DNA from: DASPKM01 sp035628135
GTDB taxonomy: Bacteria > Bacteroidota > Bacteroidia > Chitinophagales > Chitinophagaceae
Direction of reading: 5' to 3'
Assembly (NCBI GenBank): GCA_035628135.1
Contig: DASPKM010000009.1
Location: 383,073 to 447,072 of the forward strand
Length of the DNA stretch: 64,000 bases
The notes beneath the pieces were generated by a model that was not told the origin of the DNA, searched no databases, and saw only the letters and a program-made list of their open reading frames with translations. This document shows, in pieces, positions 1 through 8,000 of the stretch. A program made the position numbers and the translations under genes. The first letter of the stretch is position 1. Each line of letters begins with the position of its first letter.

Positions 1-111
1 TGGGTGCATCACCGCGGACAACTAACAGTGTACATGCGGTTGAACGATATAGCCGTTCCCTCCATTTACGGGCCTTCGGCAGATGACAAAAGCTTTACGC
101 CGCCATCATAA
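1..111 (+). CDS. DinB family protein, C-terminal end (partial)
   Basis: Reading frame 1 is open from the first base of the window to a TAA at 109-111, giving 36 residues. The sequence contains WVHHRGQ, then a YMRL segment and IYGPSADD. The HHRGQ stretch carries a conserved metal-binding histidine of the DinB/YfiT four-helix bundle fold, and the xYGPSAD tail is typical of this family's C-terminus. These are putative metal-dependent transferases, some using bacillithiol or similar thiols; the substrate cannot be told from this fragment. The gene starts left of the window. It ends one base before the convergent stop of the next gene, with no visible terminator between them. Confidence 0.8.
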   Translation, partial: WVHHRGQLTVYMRLNDIAVPSIYGPSADDKSFTPPS

Positions 112-112
112 T

Positions 113-643
113 TTACTGCGCGTAAGCTTTCAATGCCTTCAATTCTTCGGCGATCTTGTTTTCCCAGATAACCTGCATCGTTCTATTGCGCGAAGAATTT
201 GTTTCGATATCGTACAATTCATTGTACCGTCTCCTTTCGTCCCTGATCCTGTTAAAGATCATTTTAAAATCCGCCTCGATGGTTTTTGGATTGAACACGT
301 ATTCCTTAAAGGCTTTCCTTAGCTTCCTGGCATAGATTTCCGAAATATCAAAATGTCCTTGTTCGTGCGAGAGCACGGCGGAATCGGCTGTCTTGGTCCA
401 TGATTTTCTTTTTTCGAATACGCATTTTACGTTGATGAAATATGTAGAACTGTTATAGCTCAAAGAATATCCAATGTTCGCCACGGTAATGGCGACGTTC
501 TCCGAGCTGCTGTCGGCTTGTCCTTTAAAATCTGCCCATTTCAGCTTGTAGTTGGGTTTCCAGGCAATAGTGTCCTGGCTGTAGCTTTTCGGGGCAACGG
601 CAAGTAGGGATACAAGGAGTATCAGGGTAGTTAGTGGCTTCAT
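113..643 (-). CDS. Secreted DUF922-like protein with HExGH motif
   Basis: The protein has 176 residues. The ATG at 643 is preferred over a TTG at 655 because it is followed directly by a signal peptide (MKPLTTLILLVSLLA, cleavage after SYSQ). The central motif HEQGHFDI, about residue 95, is an HExxH-type zinc-protease signature and is characteristic of DUF922-type proteins; the rest of the chain is charged and helical. I infer a periplasmic or extracellular putative metalloprotease of unknown substrate. A TATCTTTG box on the minus strand (660-653) lies only 9 bases upstream of the ATG. The gene converges on a DinB gene with a 1-base gap. Confidence 0.8.
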   Translation of the reverse strand: MKPLTTLILLVSLLAVAPKSYSQDTIAWKPNYKLKWADFKGQADSSSENVAITVANIGYSLSYNSSTYFINVKCVFEKRKSWTKTADSAVLSHEQGHFDISEIYARKLRKAFKEYVFNPKTIEADFKMIFNRIRDERRRYNELYDIETNSSRNRTMQVIWENKIAEELKALKAYAQ

Positions 644-652
644 GGCAAGTAT

Positions 653-660
653 CAAAGATA
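653..660 (-). promoter_or_regulatory. Possible -7 box for the DUF922 gene
   Basis: On the minus strand this reads TATCTTTG, a perfect match to the Bacteroidota TAnnTTTG -7 element. It sits 9 bases upstream of the ATG at 643, so transcription from it would give an almost leaderless mRNA. A T-run lies about 18 bases upstream where a TTG-like -33 element would be expected. Low confidence because of the short leader. Confidence 0.3.
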
Positions 661-684
661 ATTATTTTGGAACCCAGTAAAAAG

Positions 685-720
685 TACCCATCTCCCGCAA
701 GCTGCGCAGGAAGATGGGTA
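685..720 (-). terminator. Terminator-like hairpin in a divergent intergenic region
   Basis: The arms TACCCATCT (685-693) and AGATGGGTA (712-720) are exact inverted repeats, with a nested CGCA/TGCG pairing in the loop. On the minus strand the stem is followed by CTTTTTACT, a weak U-tract. There is no gene immediately upstream on that strand to be terminated, so it may instead be an attenuator, an operator or a relic. Confidence 0.4.
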
Positions 721-776
721 AGTATGTTGATGTACGCTTATTTTGTGTATTGTTAAGGTTGATTTATATTTAACCT

Positions 777-1199
777 ATGCGAATCCCCTGCACCCCTACC
801 AGCTTATTATTCACCGTGTTCATCGTTTGTTCGAGCCTCGTATCCTTTTCCCAGGAAAAACGATCGGTAAAAGACCTGATTGGTAAATGGGAAGGATTGG
901 ATGAAAGCAAACAAAAAGGCAGCCTGCATTTCCTCGACAGTAACAAAGTCGTTATCAGCATAGGCGGCCAGGATACGCCGCCCGTTACATATATAACTGA
1001 CTTCTCGAAGGATCCTATCTGGTTCGACCTGGAAACGAGCGGTCCCGATGGTCAACGCATGCTCGCTAAAGGCCTTTTGCAATTCATCGATCAAAATACA
1101 ATCAAATGGACTACCTCCTTCAGCGATAAGCGGCCTTCGAAAGAAGGCAGTGGCAAGGATGATACTTCCATTGTGCTGGAGCGCCAGCGTTCCAATTAA
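777..1199 (+). CDS. Small secreted protein, lipocalin-like
   Basis: The protein has 140 residues with an N-terminal signal peptide ending near VSFSQ (about residue 26). The mature part begins with LIGKWEG, followed by alternating polar/hydrophobic segments that look like beta strands. The GxW near the start of a small beta-rich secreted protein is reminiscent of Bacteroidota lipocalin-like domains. There is no lipobox cysteine at the cleavage site, so it is probably periplasmic or secreted rather than lipid-anchored. I cannot assign a ligand or function. It stands alone between a divergent DUF922 gene and a co-directional VOC gene 117 bases downstream. Confidence 0.65.
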   Translation: MRIPCTPTSLLFTVFIVCSSLVSFSQEKRSVKDLIGKWEGLDESKQKGSLHFLDSNKVVISIGGQDTPPVTYITDFSKDPIWFDLETSGPDGQRMLAKGLLQFIDQNTIKWTTSFSDKRPSKEGSGKDDTSIVLERQRSN

Positions 1200-1316
1200 T
1201 TTGGTGCATATTTCCTTTGTGGTAAGGTAATTCAACAAGTGCCAAGACCGTCCGGGTAAACTCCGCAATAAAATCAAACAAATTGTTCTTTATTTGCTTC
1301 ACTAAATATTTTTGTT

Positions 1317-1748
1317 ATGGCAAAGATGAATCCATACTTGAACTTTGACGGCAAGACCGAAGAAGCATTCAATTTTTACAAATCTGTTTTCGGAGGCGAC
1401 TTCATGGGACCAATGCATAGAATGCGTGATATGCCCGGTGGCGACCAAATACCCGAAAACGAAAAGGACCGCATCATGCACGTTACACTGCCTATTGGCG
1501 ATGGTGATCACCTGATGGGCTCGGACACCGTGCCATCCATGGGCCACAAACTGGTAGAAGGCAACAATGTGCAGATCTCCCTCCATCCCACCAGCCGCGA
1601 AGAAGCCGACCGCCTGTTCAATGGATTATCTGCCGGAGGAAAAGTGGAAATGCCAATGCAGGATACATTCTGGGGAGCTTATTTCGGGAGCTTTGAAGAC
1701 AAGTTCGGTATTAAGTGGATGGTCAATTACCAACACAGCCAACAGTAA
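1317..1748 (+). CDS. VOC family protein, PhnB-like
   Basis: The protein has 143 residues and is cytosolic. It opens with the typical start of the PhnB/glyoxalase-like subfamily (NPYLNFDGKTEEAFNFYKSVFGG), where the aligned FDGKTEEA and FYKSVFGG segments form the first beta-alpha-beta unit. Later come HVTLPIGDGDHLMGSD and a C-terminal FWGAYFGSFEDKFGIKWMV, the classic end of this family. Members are metal-binding or metal-free vicinal oxygen chelate proteins, often annotated after 3-demethylubiquinone methyltransferase although they are not methyltransferases. The specific reaction is unknown. A strong bidirectional terminator follows directly. Confidence 0.9.
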   Translation: MAKMNPYLNFDGKTEEAFNFYKSVFGGDFMGPMHRMRDMPGGDQIPENEKDRIMHVTLPIGDGDHLMGSDTVPSMGHKLVEGNNVQISLHPTSREEADRLFNGLSAGGKVEMPMQDTFWGAYFGSFEDKFGIKWMVNYQHSQQ

Positions 1749-1753
1749 AAAAC

Positions 1754-1784
1754 AAAACGGCCATCCCCTACGATGGCCGTTTTT
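1754..1784. terminator. Bidirectional Rho-independent terminator
   Basis: A perfect 9-bp stem, ACGGCCATC (1757-1765) with GATGGCCGT (1772-1780), has a 6-base loop. It is preceded by an A-run and followed by TTTT, so it serves both the VOC gene ending at 1748 (+) and the GIN-domain gene ending at 1804 (-). Confidence 0.9.
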
Positions 1785-1803
1785 CATAAAAGGAACTTGC
1801 AAT

Positions 1804-2301
1804 TTAGAATGCCAGTGCGTTCTTTGCAGAAGCGAGCAACCTTACAGGCGTTTTCTTTACTGTAAACTCCAGGTCGTCCAGCGAATACGCATTCACCTCA
1901 CCGGTGGTACGCAAACGGACTACCGATCCGTCCTGCACAAACACTTTAATTTCATCGCTGCGCAAAAAACCTTCGGTCTCTACGCGTGTATGTTGGCCCA
2001 CGGTAATAGTTTCCAGGTCATTCACGATCACGTACACGGTTTCATTGGAAGACAGGTCTTTACCCGAATGAATGTTCATGGAACCGTTGAACACGGAAAT
2101 GTTCAGTTTTTCAAATGCGTTCATGTCACCTTTTACCTCATTCTGCATGGAGCCGGCAGACATTAATACAATCTTCATGTGATCTCCGAAGGAGATGTTT
2201 TTCAGCTGTCCCGCGGATATTGTCACGCGGCCCGGCTCCTGGGCGTTAAGGGACACAATTCCGGCTGCGAGTACAATCAGCAGCACTACGATCTTTTTCA
2301 T
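1804..2301 (-). CDS. GIN/DUF2807-like secreted protein
   Basis: With the ATG at 2301 the protein has 165 residues and a clear signal peptide (MKKIVVLLIVLAAGIVSLNA, cleaved before QEPG). An upstream in-frame extension to 2346 would spoil this signal. The mature chain is built of short repeated beta strands with turns such as NGSMNIHSGKD and VQDGSVVRLRTTG, the pattern of the head-GIN/DUF2807 putative auto-transporter adhesin domain, here shorter than usual. Probably an envelope beta-solenoid protein of unknown binding partner. It ends against a bidirectional terminator. Confidence 0.65.
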   Translation of the reverse strand: MKKIVVLLIVLAAGIVSLNAQEPGRVTISAGQLKNISFGDHMKIVLMSAGSMQNEVKGDMNAFEKLNISVFNGSMNIHSGKDLSSNETVYVIVNDLETITVGQHTRVETEGFLRSDEIKVFVQDGSVVRLRTTGEVNAYSLDDLEFTVKKTPVRLLASAKNALAF

Positions 2302-2436
2302 GTTTTTTTGAATTTCGATGGTTGATGAATGTTTATGACAGTGCAAAAATGCGCATGCATAAAGCTTTCAACTATTCCCTAAAGCGGGGAAAAGCATCAC
2401 TCAAAAAAGCATGTGATATACAATGGCGGGTGTGAA

Positions 2437-2458
2437 AGGCCTCCATCAAGGATGGCCG
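2437..2458 (-). terminator. Probable terminator of the WD40 gene
   Basis: On the minus strand, 20 bases after the WD40 stop at 2478, GGCCATC and GATGGAGGCC form a stem with a 3-base loop and one bulged A, followed by TTTC. The U-tract is short, so confidence is moderate. The rest of 2302-2477 holds no gene. Confidence 0.45.
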
Positions 2459-2477
2459 GTAGTAAATGTTAAAGCTG

Positions 2478-3446
2478 TTAAGGTTTGATTTGTTTTACCA
2501 GTTTAGCTTTGTTGTCCCACAACTTAACCATGCCATCTGCATAGCTGCCCGTAATGATGGATTTGCCATCCTGGCTCCATGCTACGCCCCACAATACTTC
2601 GCCGCAGGTTCCGGTGTGCAGCAGCTTGCCGTCTTTTTGCCAGATCCGCAAAGCATCGCTGCCGGTAGCCAATAAGTTACCGTCGCGGCTCCATCGCAGG
2701 TTCCTTATCTCTTCGTGGTGGCCGTGCATGGTCTTCAACAATGTTCCATCTTCTTTCCAGAATTGCAGCAAGGTTGGCATGCCTTCGTTTTCATGTCCGT
2801 AATCGCCGCTGGCAAAAAATTTTCCGGAGGGATGCCATTTGACTGACAGCACACCGGTGTTTTCTTTCCTGTGCCGGAACATGCTCAGTTGGCGGCCCGA
2901 AGTATCGAACACGATGATCTCATCGCTGCCGGTCACAAAAATGTCTTTTGTAGGATGCCAGTCGATGGTCATGTACGTGCGAGCATTGTGTTTTTTGATC
3001 GAGCGTATGATGTTGCCCTGCTTATCCAACAACTGCACCACGCCTCTTCCGTCAGCCAAAGCCAGCATGTCGCCTGAGGGCTTCCAACTGATGCCCCGGC
3101 CGCCGGTCGTCAATCCCGGCACGGTCGTAAGCGTGCCCTTCTGTACGTCCAGGAGTTGAATGCCGGTCATGTTGGCAATGGCCAGCAGGTTTTCTTTGGG
3201 ATGCCAGTGAAGGCCCTTGACCATGCTATTTGCCTTGTATGTTTTATACAAACTGTAATCGCCAGCCTTGAACAGCCAGATCGTGCTGTCGTCCCCACCG
3301 ATGGCAATGTATTTTCCGTCGGCGCTCCAATCGGCCGACCAGATGCTTCGGGGACTGGCATTTGCGCCGGGATGTTTGCGGCCCGAGAAGGACACCATAG
3401 CGAAACTTATAATGATCGCGGCGGTCGTCCATTTTTTGCTGTTCAT
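2478..3446 (-). CDS. Secreted WD40 beta-propeller protein
   Basis: The 322-residue protein has an N-terminal hydrophobic segment that could be a signal peptide or membrane anchor. It is followed by at least six WD40-type repeats of about 40 residues. Repeat signatures visible in order include SADWSADGKYIAIGGDDSTI, LHWHPKENLLAIAN, ISWKPSGDMLALADG, VKWHPSGKFFASGDYG, LRWSRDGNLLATGSD and VAWSQDGKSIITGSY. WD40 propellers are protein-interaction platforms; no catalytic domain is attached. It is the last of three same-strand genes (3810-4919, 3450-3800, this one) with gaps of 9 and 3 bases, so the three are probably one operon. Confidence 0.85.
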   Translation of the reverse strand: MNSKKWTTAAIIISFAMVSFSGRKHPGANASPRSIWSADWSADGKYIAIGGDDSTIWLFKAGDYSLYKTYKANSMVKGLHWHPKENLLAIANMTGIQLLDVQKGTLTTVPGLTTGGRGISWKPSGDMLALADGRGVVQLLDKQGNIIRSIKKHNARTYMTIDWHPTKDIFVTGSDEIIVFDTSGRQLSMFRHRKENTGVLSVKWHPSGKFFASGDYGHENEGMPTLLQFWKEDGTLLKTMHGHHEEIRNLRWSRDGNLLATGSDALRIWQKDGKLLHTGTCGEVLWGVAWSQDGKSIITGSYADGMVKLWDNKAKLVKQIKP

Positions 3447-3449
3447 ATA

Positions 3450-3800
3450 TTAAAGTTTAGGGTTCCTGTTCTTCAGATAATCGCCCAATACCGCTCCCAA
3501 TCCCACCAGCCCTGTGCTTAACACCAATATTACCGGGCTGCCGAGATTATTCAAACTGATAAGTATAGCAGGCAAAAATCCCGCAAGACTGAAACCAATC
3601 ACGTATGCGCGGGATTGCCTGGATATCAGCTGCACTTTTGCCGCGATTACCGTGGCAATCAGTATTCCCCCAATCCCGCCCAATATCGCTCCCACAAATA
3701 TTCCTTTCCAGGGTATCAATCCGTTGCCTAATACCGAGCCACTGAAAATCAAAACGCCCGTGATGATACAAATTAGCAAGAACAGCTTTATTTTTCGCAT
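3450..3800 (-). CDS. Small four-helix membrane protein
   Basis: The 116-residue protein is almost entirely hydrophobic, with four predicted transmembrane segments: about residues 4-25, 31-58, 66-90 and 92-108. Glycine-rich helices (VGAILGGIGGIL) suggest close helix packing. I recognise no family. It lies 9 bases downstream of a lipoprotein gene and 3 bases upstream of the WD40 gene, consistent with co-transcription and perhaps a small envelope complex. Confidence 0.65.
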   Translation of the reverse strand: MRKIKLFLLICIITGVLIFSGSVLGNGLIPWKGIFVGAILGGIGGILIATVIAAKVQLISRQSRAYVIGFSLAGFLPAILISLNNLGSPVILVLSTGLVGLGAVLGDYLKNRNPKL

Positions 3801-3809
3801 AACTGCGTA

Positions 3810-4919
3810 TTAATTCCGTTGCAATGCTTTCCAGTTGCCGTTCATATCCCTATTGGGATCATATCCCTGTGTATTGCTCAGCAGGTATTCTCCGCGGTCG
3901 TTCACCCATGCATTGGTGTAACCCGATGGCAATTGCACCTGCGATTGACCATCGCTGTAACGGTCTACTCCGCGCATATAATCACTGAATTGATTATAGA
4001 TGCGGTCGTTGGCCTGTTGCGACTGCTGGTAACTGGAACGTATATTCGAAATCATCTGGTCATTGGTCTGGCTGATAATGCGGCTGATATGACCGGCCTG
4101 GTAAATGCGCTGGTACACCTGGTCGGACAACAGCTGAATCACCTGCGCCAGCCGGTTGTAAAAGGGAAGGGTTAGTCTCGCGGAGGTTTTAGCGGTTAAC
4201 GCGATCTTCCTGCATTCTTCCAATTTTCCCTTGGGCGCCCTGCACGAATACAAGCTCGTGCCTCCCCAAATGAGGCTGCGCATTTCGCCCATCACAGATG
4301 GTGTGCGCATATCTGCCACATCCAGCTGTCCATAAAATTCTTCTTCATATTCCCGGCCGTTTTCCTGGAATTCGATGCGTATGAAGCCGGCCTGTGAGGA
4401 ACTGGTGACAGCAGAACCTTGTTGATAATTTGTTTGCGGCGGCGTATTGGACACCAGCTTTTCTTCTGCAACCCGGAACGAAAGTCCCTTGCGTTCGGCC
4501 TTGACGACTTCTCTCAATCCTGCAATCAATCCCGAAGGTGGAGGGTAACCGCTGCTGCCCGCGGGCCCCGTAGCCCATACCGATCGCACATCGGGATAAG
4601 ATTGTATCATCATGCTGCCATCGCGGCTTTTGAATATTCCCTTATAACGAATGGGAACAGTGGCATCGTTGTATTCCCAATATAGCTGGTCCTGCGCCGT
4701 CCAGCCCTCGGGTATTAAATAGGTGCAGGCAACCATGCCTGTGCCCTGGCGGTCTATCACTTCGTGCTTTACAAATTTCATAACCTCGGCCTTGCGTTGT
4801 GGTGTTGATGAAGGTTGGTTGTTGTTCGATTGATTGGTGGTAACGTGCGGAGCTGGTGATTGTCCGCAGGCAGCCAGCAGGGCCAGCAAAAAAAGCCTGA
4901 ATGCGGATTGCTGTTGCAT
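3810..4919 (-). CDS. Lipoprotein of unknown function
   Basis: The 369-residue protein has a type II signal peptide with lipobox LAAC (cysteine at about residue 18), followed by a Ser/Thr/Asn/Pro-rich linker. The mature part has a beta-rich region with GWTAQDQLYWEYNDATVPIR, a central helical region, and a Gln/Asn-rich stretch near residues 270-330 (QTNDQMISNIRSSYQQ). It ends in NTQGYDPNRDMNGNWKAL. I recognise no domain. It is probably the first gene of a three-gene operon with a small membrane protein and a WD40 protein. It diverges from the GH106 gene across 123 bases. Confidence 0.65.
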   Translation of the reverse strand: MQQQSAFRLFLLALLAACGQSPAPHVTTNQSNNNQPSSTPQRKAEVMKFVKHEVIDRQGTGMVACTYLIPEGWTAQDQLYWEYNDATVPIRYKGIFKSRDGSMMIQSYPDVRSVWATGPAGSSGYPPPSGLIAGLREVVKAERKGLSFRVAEEKLVSNTPPQTNYQQGSAVTSSSQAGFIRIEFQENGREYEEEFYGQLDVADMRTPSVMGEMRSLIWGGTSLYSCRAPKGKLEECRKIALTAKTSARLTLPFYNRLAQVIQLLSDQVYQRIYQAGHISRIISQTNDQMISNIRSSYQQSQQANDRIYNQFSDYMRGVDRYSDGQSQVQLPSGYTNAWVNDRGEYLLSNTQGYDPNRDMNGNWKALQRN

Positions 4920-5042
4920 AAAGTTGTTTTTGGCAGGAAGGGACCAGGCTTCTGCGGTGAATTAGTATGAATACCTAAGATAAGATAAAAAAGAATAAAT
5001 TGGCGGCTGCCGTCAACAGCGGCTATCCTTAACAAACTTGCA

Positions 5043-8000
5043 ATGAGGCGAAGGACATTTATAAAAAGGGCGGGAGCAGCGGGACTGATCGTGTTCGTTA
5101 CACCTCCCGACATTGTTCAAACCTTCCGGGATCCATTGGAAGATGCATTTCTCAACCCTTCACATGGCGCTCAGCCGCAAACCTATTGGTTTTGGATGAA
5201 TGGGAACGTCACACGTGAAGGCATTACCCTCGATTTGGAAGCAATGAAAAATGCGGGAGTCGGCGGCGTCTTCAATTTTGATGTAGGCACCGGCATTCCC
5301 AAGGGGCCTGTTGAATATCTAAGCAAGGAATGGTTGGAATTGAAAAAGCATGCCATCAGGGAAGCAGGCAGGCTGGGCCTGGAATTTACAATGCATAATT
5401 GCCCCGGGTGGTCTGCCAGTGGCGGCCCGTGGATCACGCCGGAACTCGCCATGCAACAAGTTACCTGGAGCGAAACCTATATGGCTGGTGGCAATCAAAT
5501 CGATCTTACGCTTCCGAAGCCGCTTACGCGGTTGAACTATTACCGGGAGCTGTCGGTACTGGCCTTTCCTTCGTTGCAAGGGGAAGACCTGATGCAAACA
5601 GTGAAGCTGCATTCCAGCAACGGGCCTGTTGAGAAAGAAAAATTAACGGGCGATGAAAAAGGCGTTGCCGTACAACCGGCCAACGATGGCCAGGCATGGC
5701 TGCAATTTGAATTCGAACGGCCTTTTGAAGTGAAAATGATCACGTTTTTTATTTCCGCTCCTTACGATGCATCACTGGCCGGCCGGCCGCTGGAGTTTGG
5801 TGAACGAACATCCATCCGGCTCGAAGCTTCAGATGATGGCGTACAATTTCGCCAGGTAACGCTTATCAATACGGGCGTGAACACAGAGTTGATGGTAGGT
5901 AATAAATACATCGTATTTGATATCCCCGTAACAACCGCAAAATATTTCCGGCTCGCTTCTGCACAACCCAGAATATACAAACAGGTACAGTTCTCCGGCA
6001 TTACGCGGCTGAAAAACTGGATGGAAAAAACCAATACCAGGGCCAGGAACTTTACACTGGTTGAAGAGTCTTCGAGCATTCTCGCAAACTACGCGCAGGC
6101 CCCAGCCGGCTCGGTGATAGACCTGGCAACAGTGCTGGACATTACCAAGCACATGGACAAGGACGGTAAACTAAGCTGGAATGCGCCGCCCGGCAACTGG
6201 ACCATTCTACGCATGGGCATTACCGTTACAGGCATGCTGAACCGCGCCGCCCCTGAAACAGGAATAGGATTGGAATGTGATAAGTATAACCCCGCAGCCA
6301 TTACTTTTCACTTCAATACCATGATGAAGCACCTGTTGCCCGACATGAAACTGCTGGCAGCAAAAGGCAAGGCGGGTCTTTGCATCGACAGCTATGAAGT
6401 AGGAGCGCAAAACTGGACGGCGGGATTTGACCAGCTGTTCAAAAAACGGTGGGGATACAACATCATACCTTATTTACCTATACTCGCCGGCGGGCGGATC
6501 ATCAACAGCATAGAGATAACAGAACGTTTTTTGTGGGACCTGCGCAAGCTGCAATCCGAGCTGATAGCCGACAACTATTACGGCAAGTTCGATCAACTGT
6601 GCCGGCTGCACAATATCACTTCTTACATCGAGCCGTACGACTCCGGACCGATGGAAGAAATGCACATCGGCTCGAAGGTGCGTACGAACATGGGCGAATT
6701 CTGGAATGGCATTTCATCATTGTCGCCATTCAAGAACCCCGCCTTCCGCACGGTAAAGCTGGCTGCTTCCATCGCACACATCAATGGACAGCGAATAACC
6801 GGCGCCGAGGCATTTACCGCGGAACCCGATTCATCGAAATGGTTGGAGTATCCCTTTGCATTGAAAGCGTTGGGCGATAAGTTTTTCACGCAGGGCGCAA
6901 ATCGCTTCGTTATTCACCGCTATGCGCATCAACCGCACCCCACCGCAACGCCCGGCATGACGATGGGGCCATGGGGTATTCATTTCGACCGCACGAATAC
7001 CTTGTGGCATGCCGGCCGTGCATGGCTGCGGTATCTCACCCGTTGCCAGAGCATGTTGCAACAGGGCCGTTTCGTAGCCGACCTGTTATATTTCGCAGGC
7101 GAAGACGCCAACATGTATACCAAGGCAAATCCTGAAGACCTGCATCCTGTTCCGCCACCAGGCTTTGATTACGACCTTGTAAATGCGGAAGTAATCCTGA
7201 ACAAAACAAAGATTGTAAACAACCATATCGAATTACACAGCGGAATGACCTACCGCGTTCTTATTTTACAGGATTATAAGGTGTTATCGCTTGCCTTGTT
7301 GCGGAAGCTGCACAGCCTGGTGCAGCAGGGAATGGCGCTCGTGGGAGAAAAACCCGTAAAGCCCGCAGGTTTGCAAGCCGATGAAAGCGCATTCAAATCA
7401 ATTGTTCAAGAAGTGTGGGGTAATATCGATGGCGAAACTGTAACAGAGCACCATTTTGGCAAAGGGCGGGTGTATTGGGGCAGGCCAATACAGGACATAT
7501 TGCTAAACCTGAAATTATTGCCTGATTTTCAATTCACTTCCACTTCGGGTGATGCTCCTTTGCGATATATACACCGGAAATGGAACGATAACGATATATA
7601 TTTCATCTCAAACCAGCGGAGAACTTACGAAGACACGGTTTGTACTTTCCGCGTACCCAATAAACAACCGGAACTATGGGATGCGGTGACGGGCAAGATC
7701 ATACGGGCGGGCATATACGAAGTATTGAATGGACGCATGCGGCTGCCTGTACAATTGGAACCTTATGGATCGGTATTCGTAGTATTCCGCAAGCCGGTTA
7801 CCCAACACTGGCAGGCTGTTGAAAAAGATGGGAAAGTGTTGCTGGGCGCTAACAACCTGTACCCTGCTTTCAAACCATCGTTGTTTACCGATAAGCAAAA
7901 TAATTTCGCGGTTTTGTTCTGGGCCAGGCCCGAGATCAATGTACTGCTGAACCCTGATTTCCTCATGGGGATCATCAGGCAGCCCTGGACCGATTATTAC

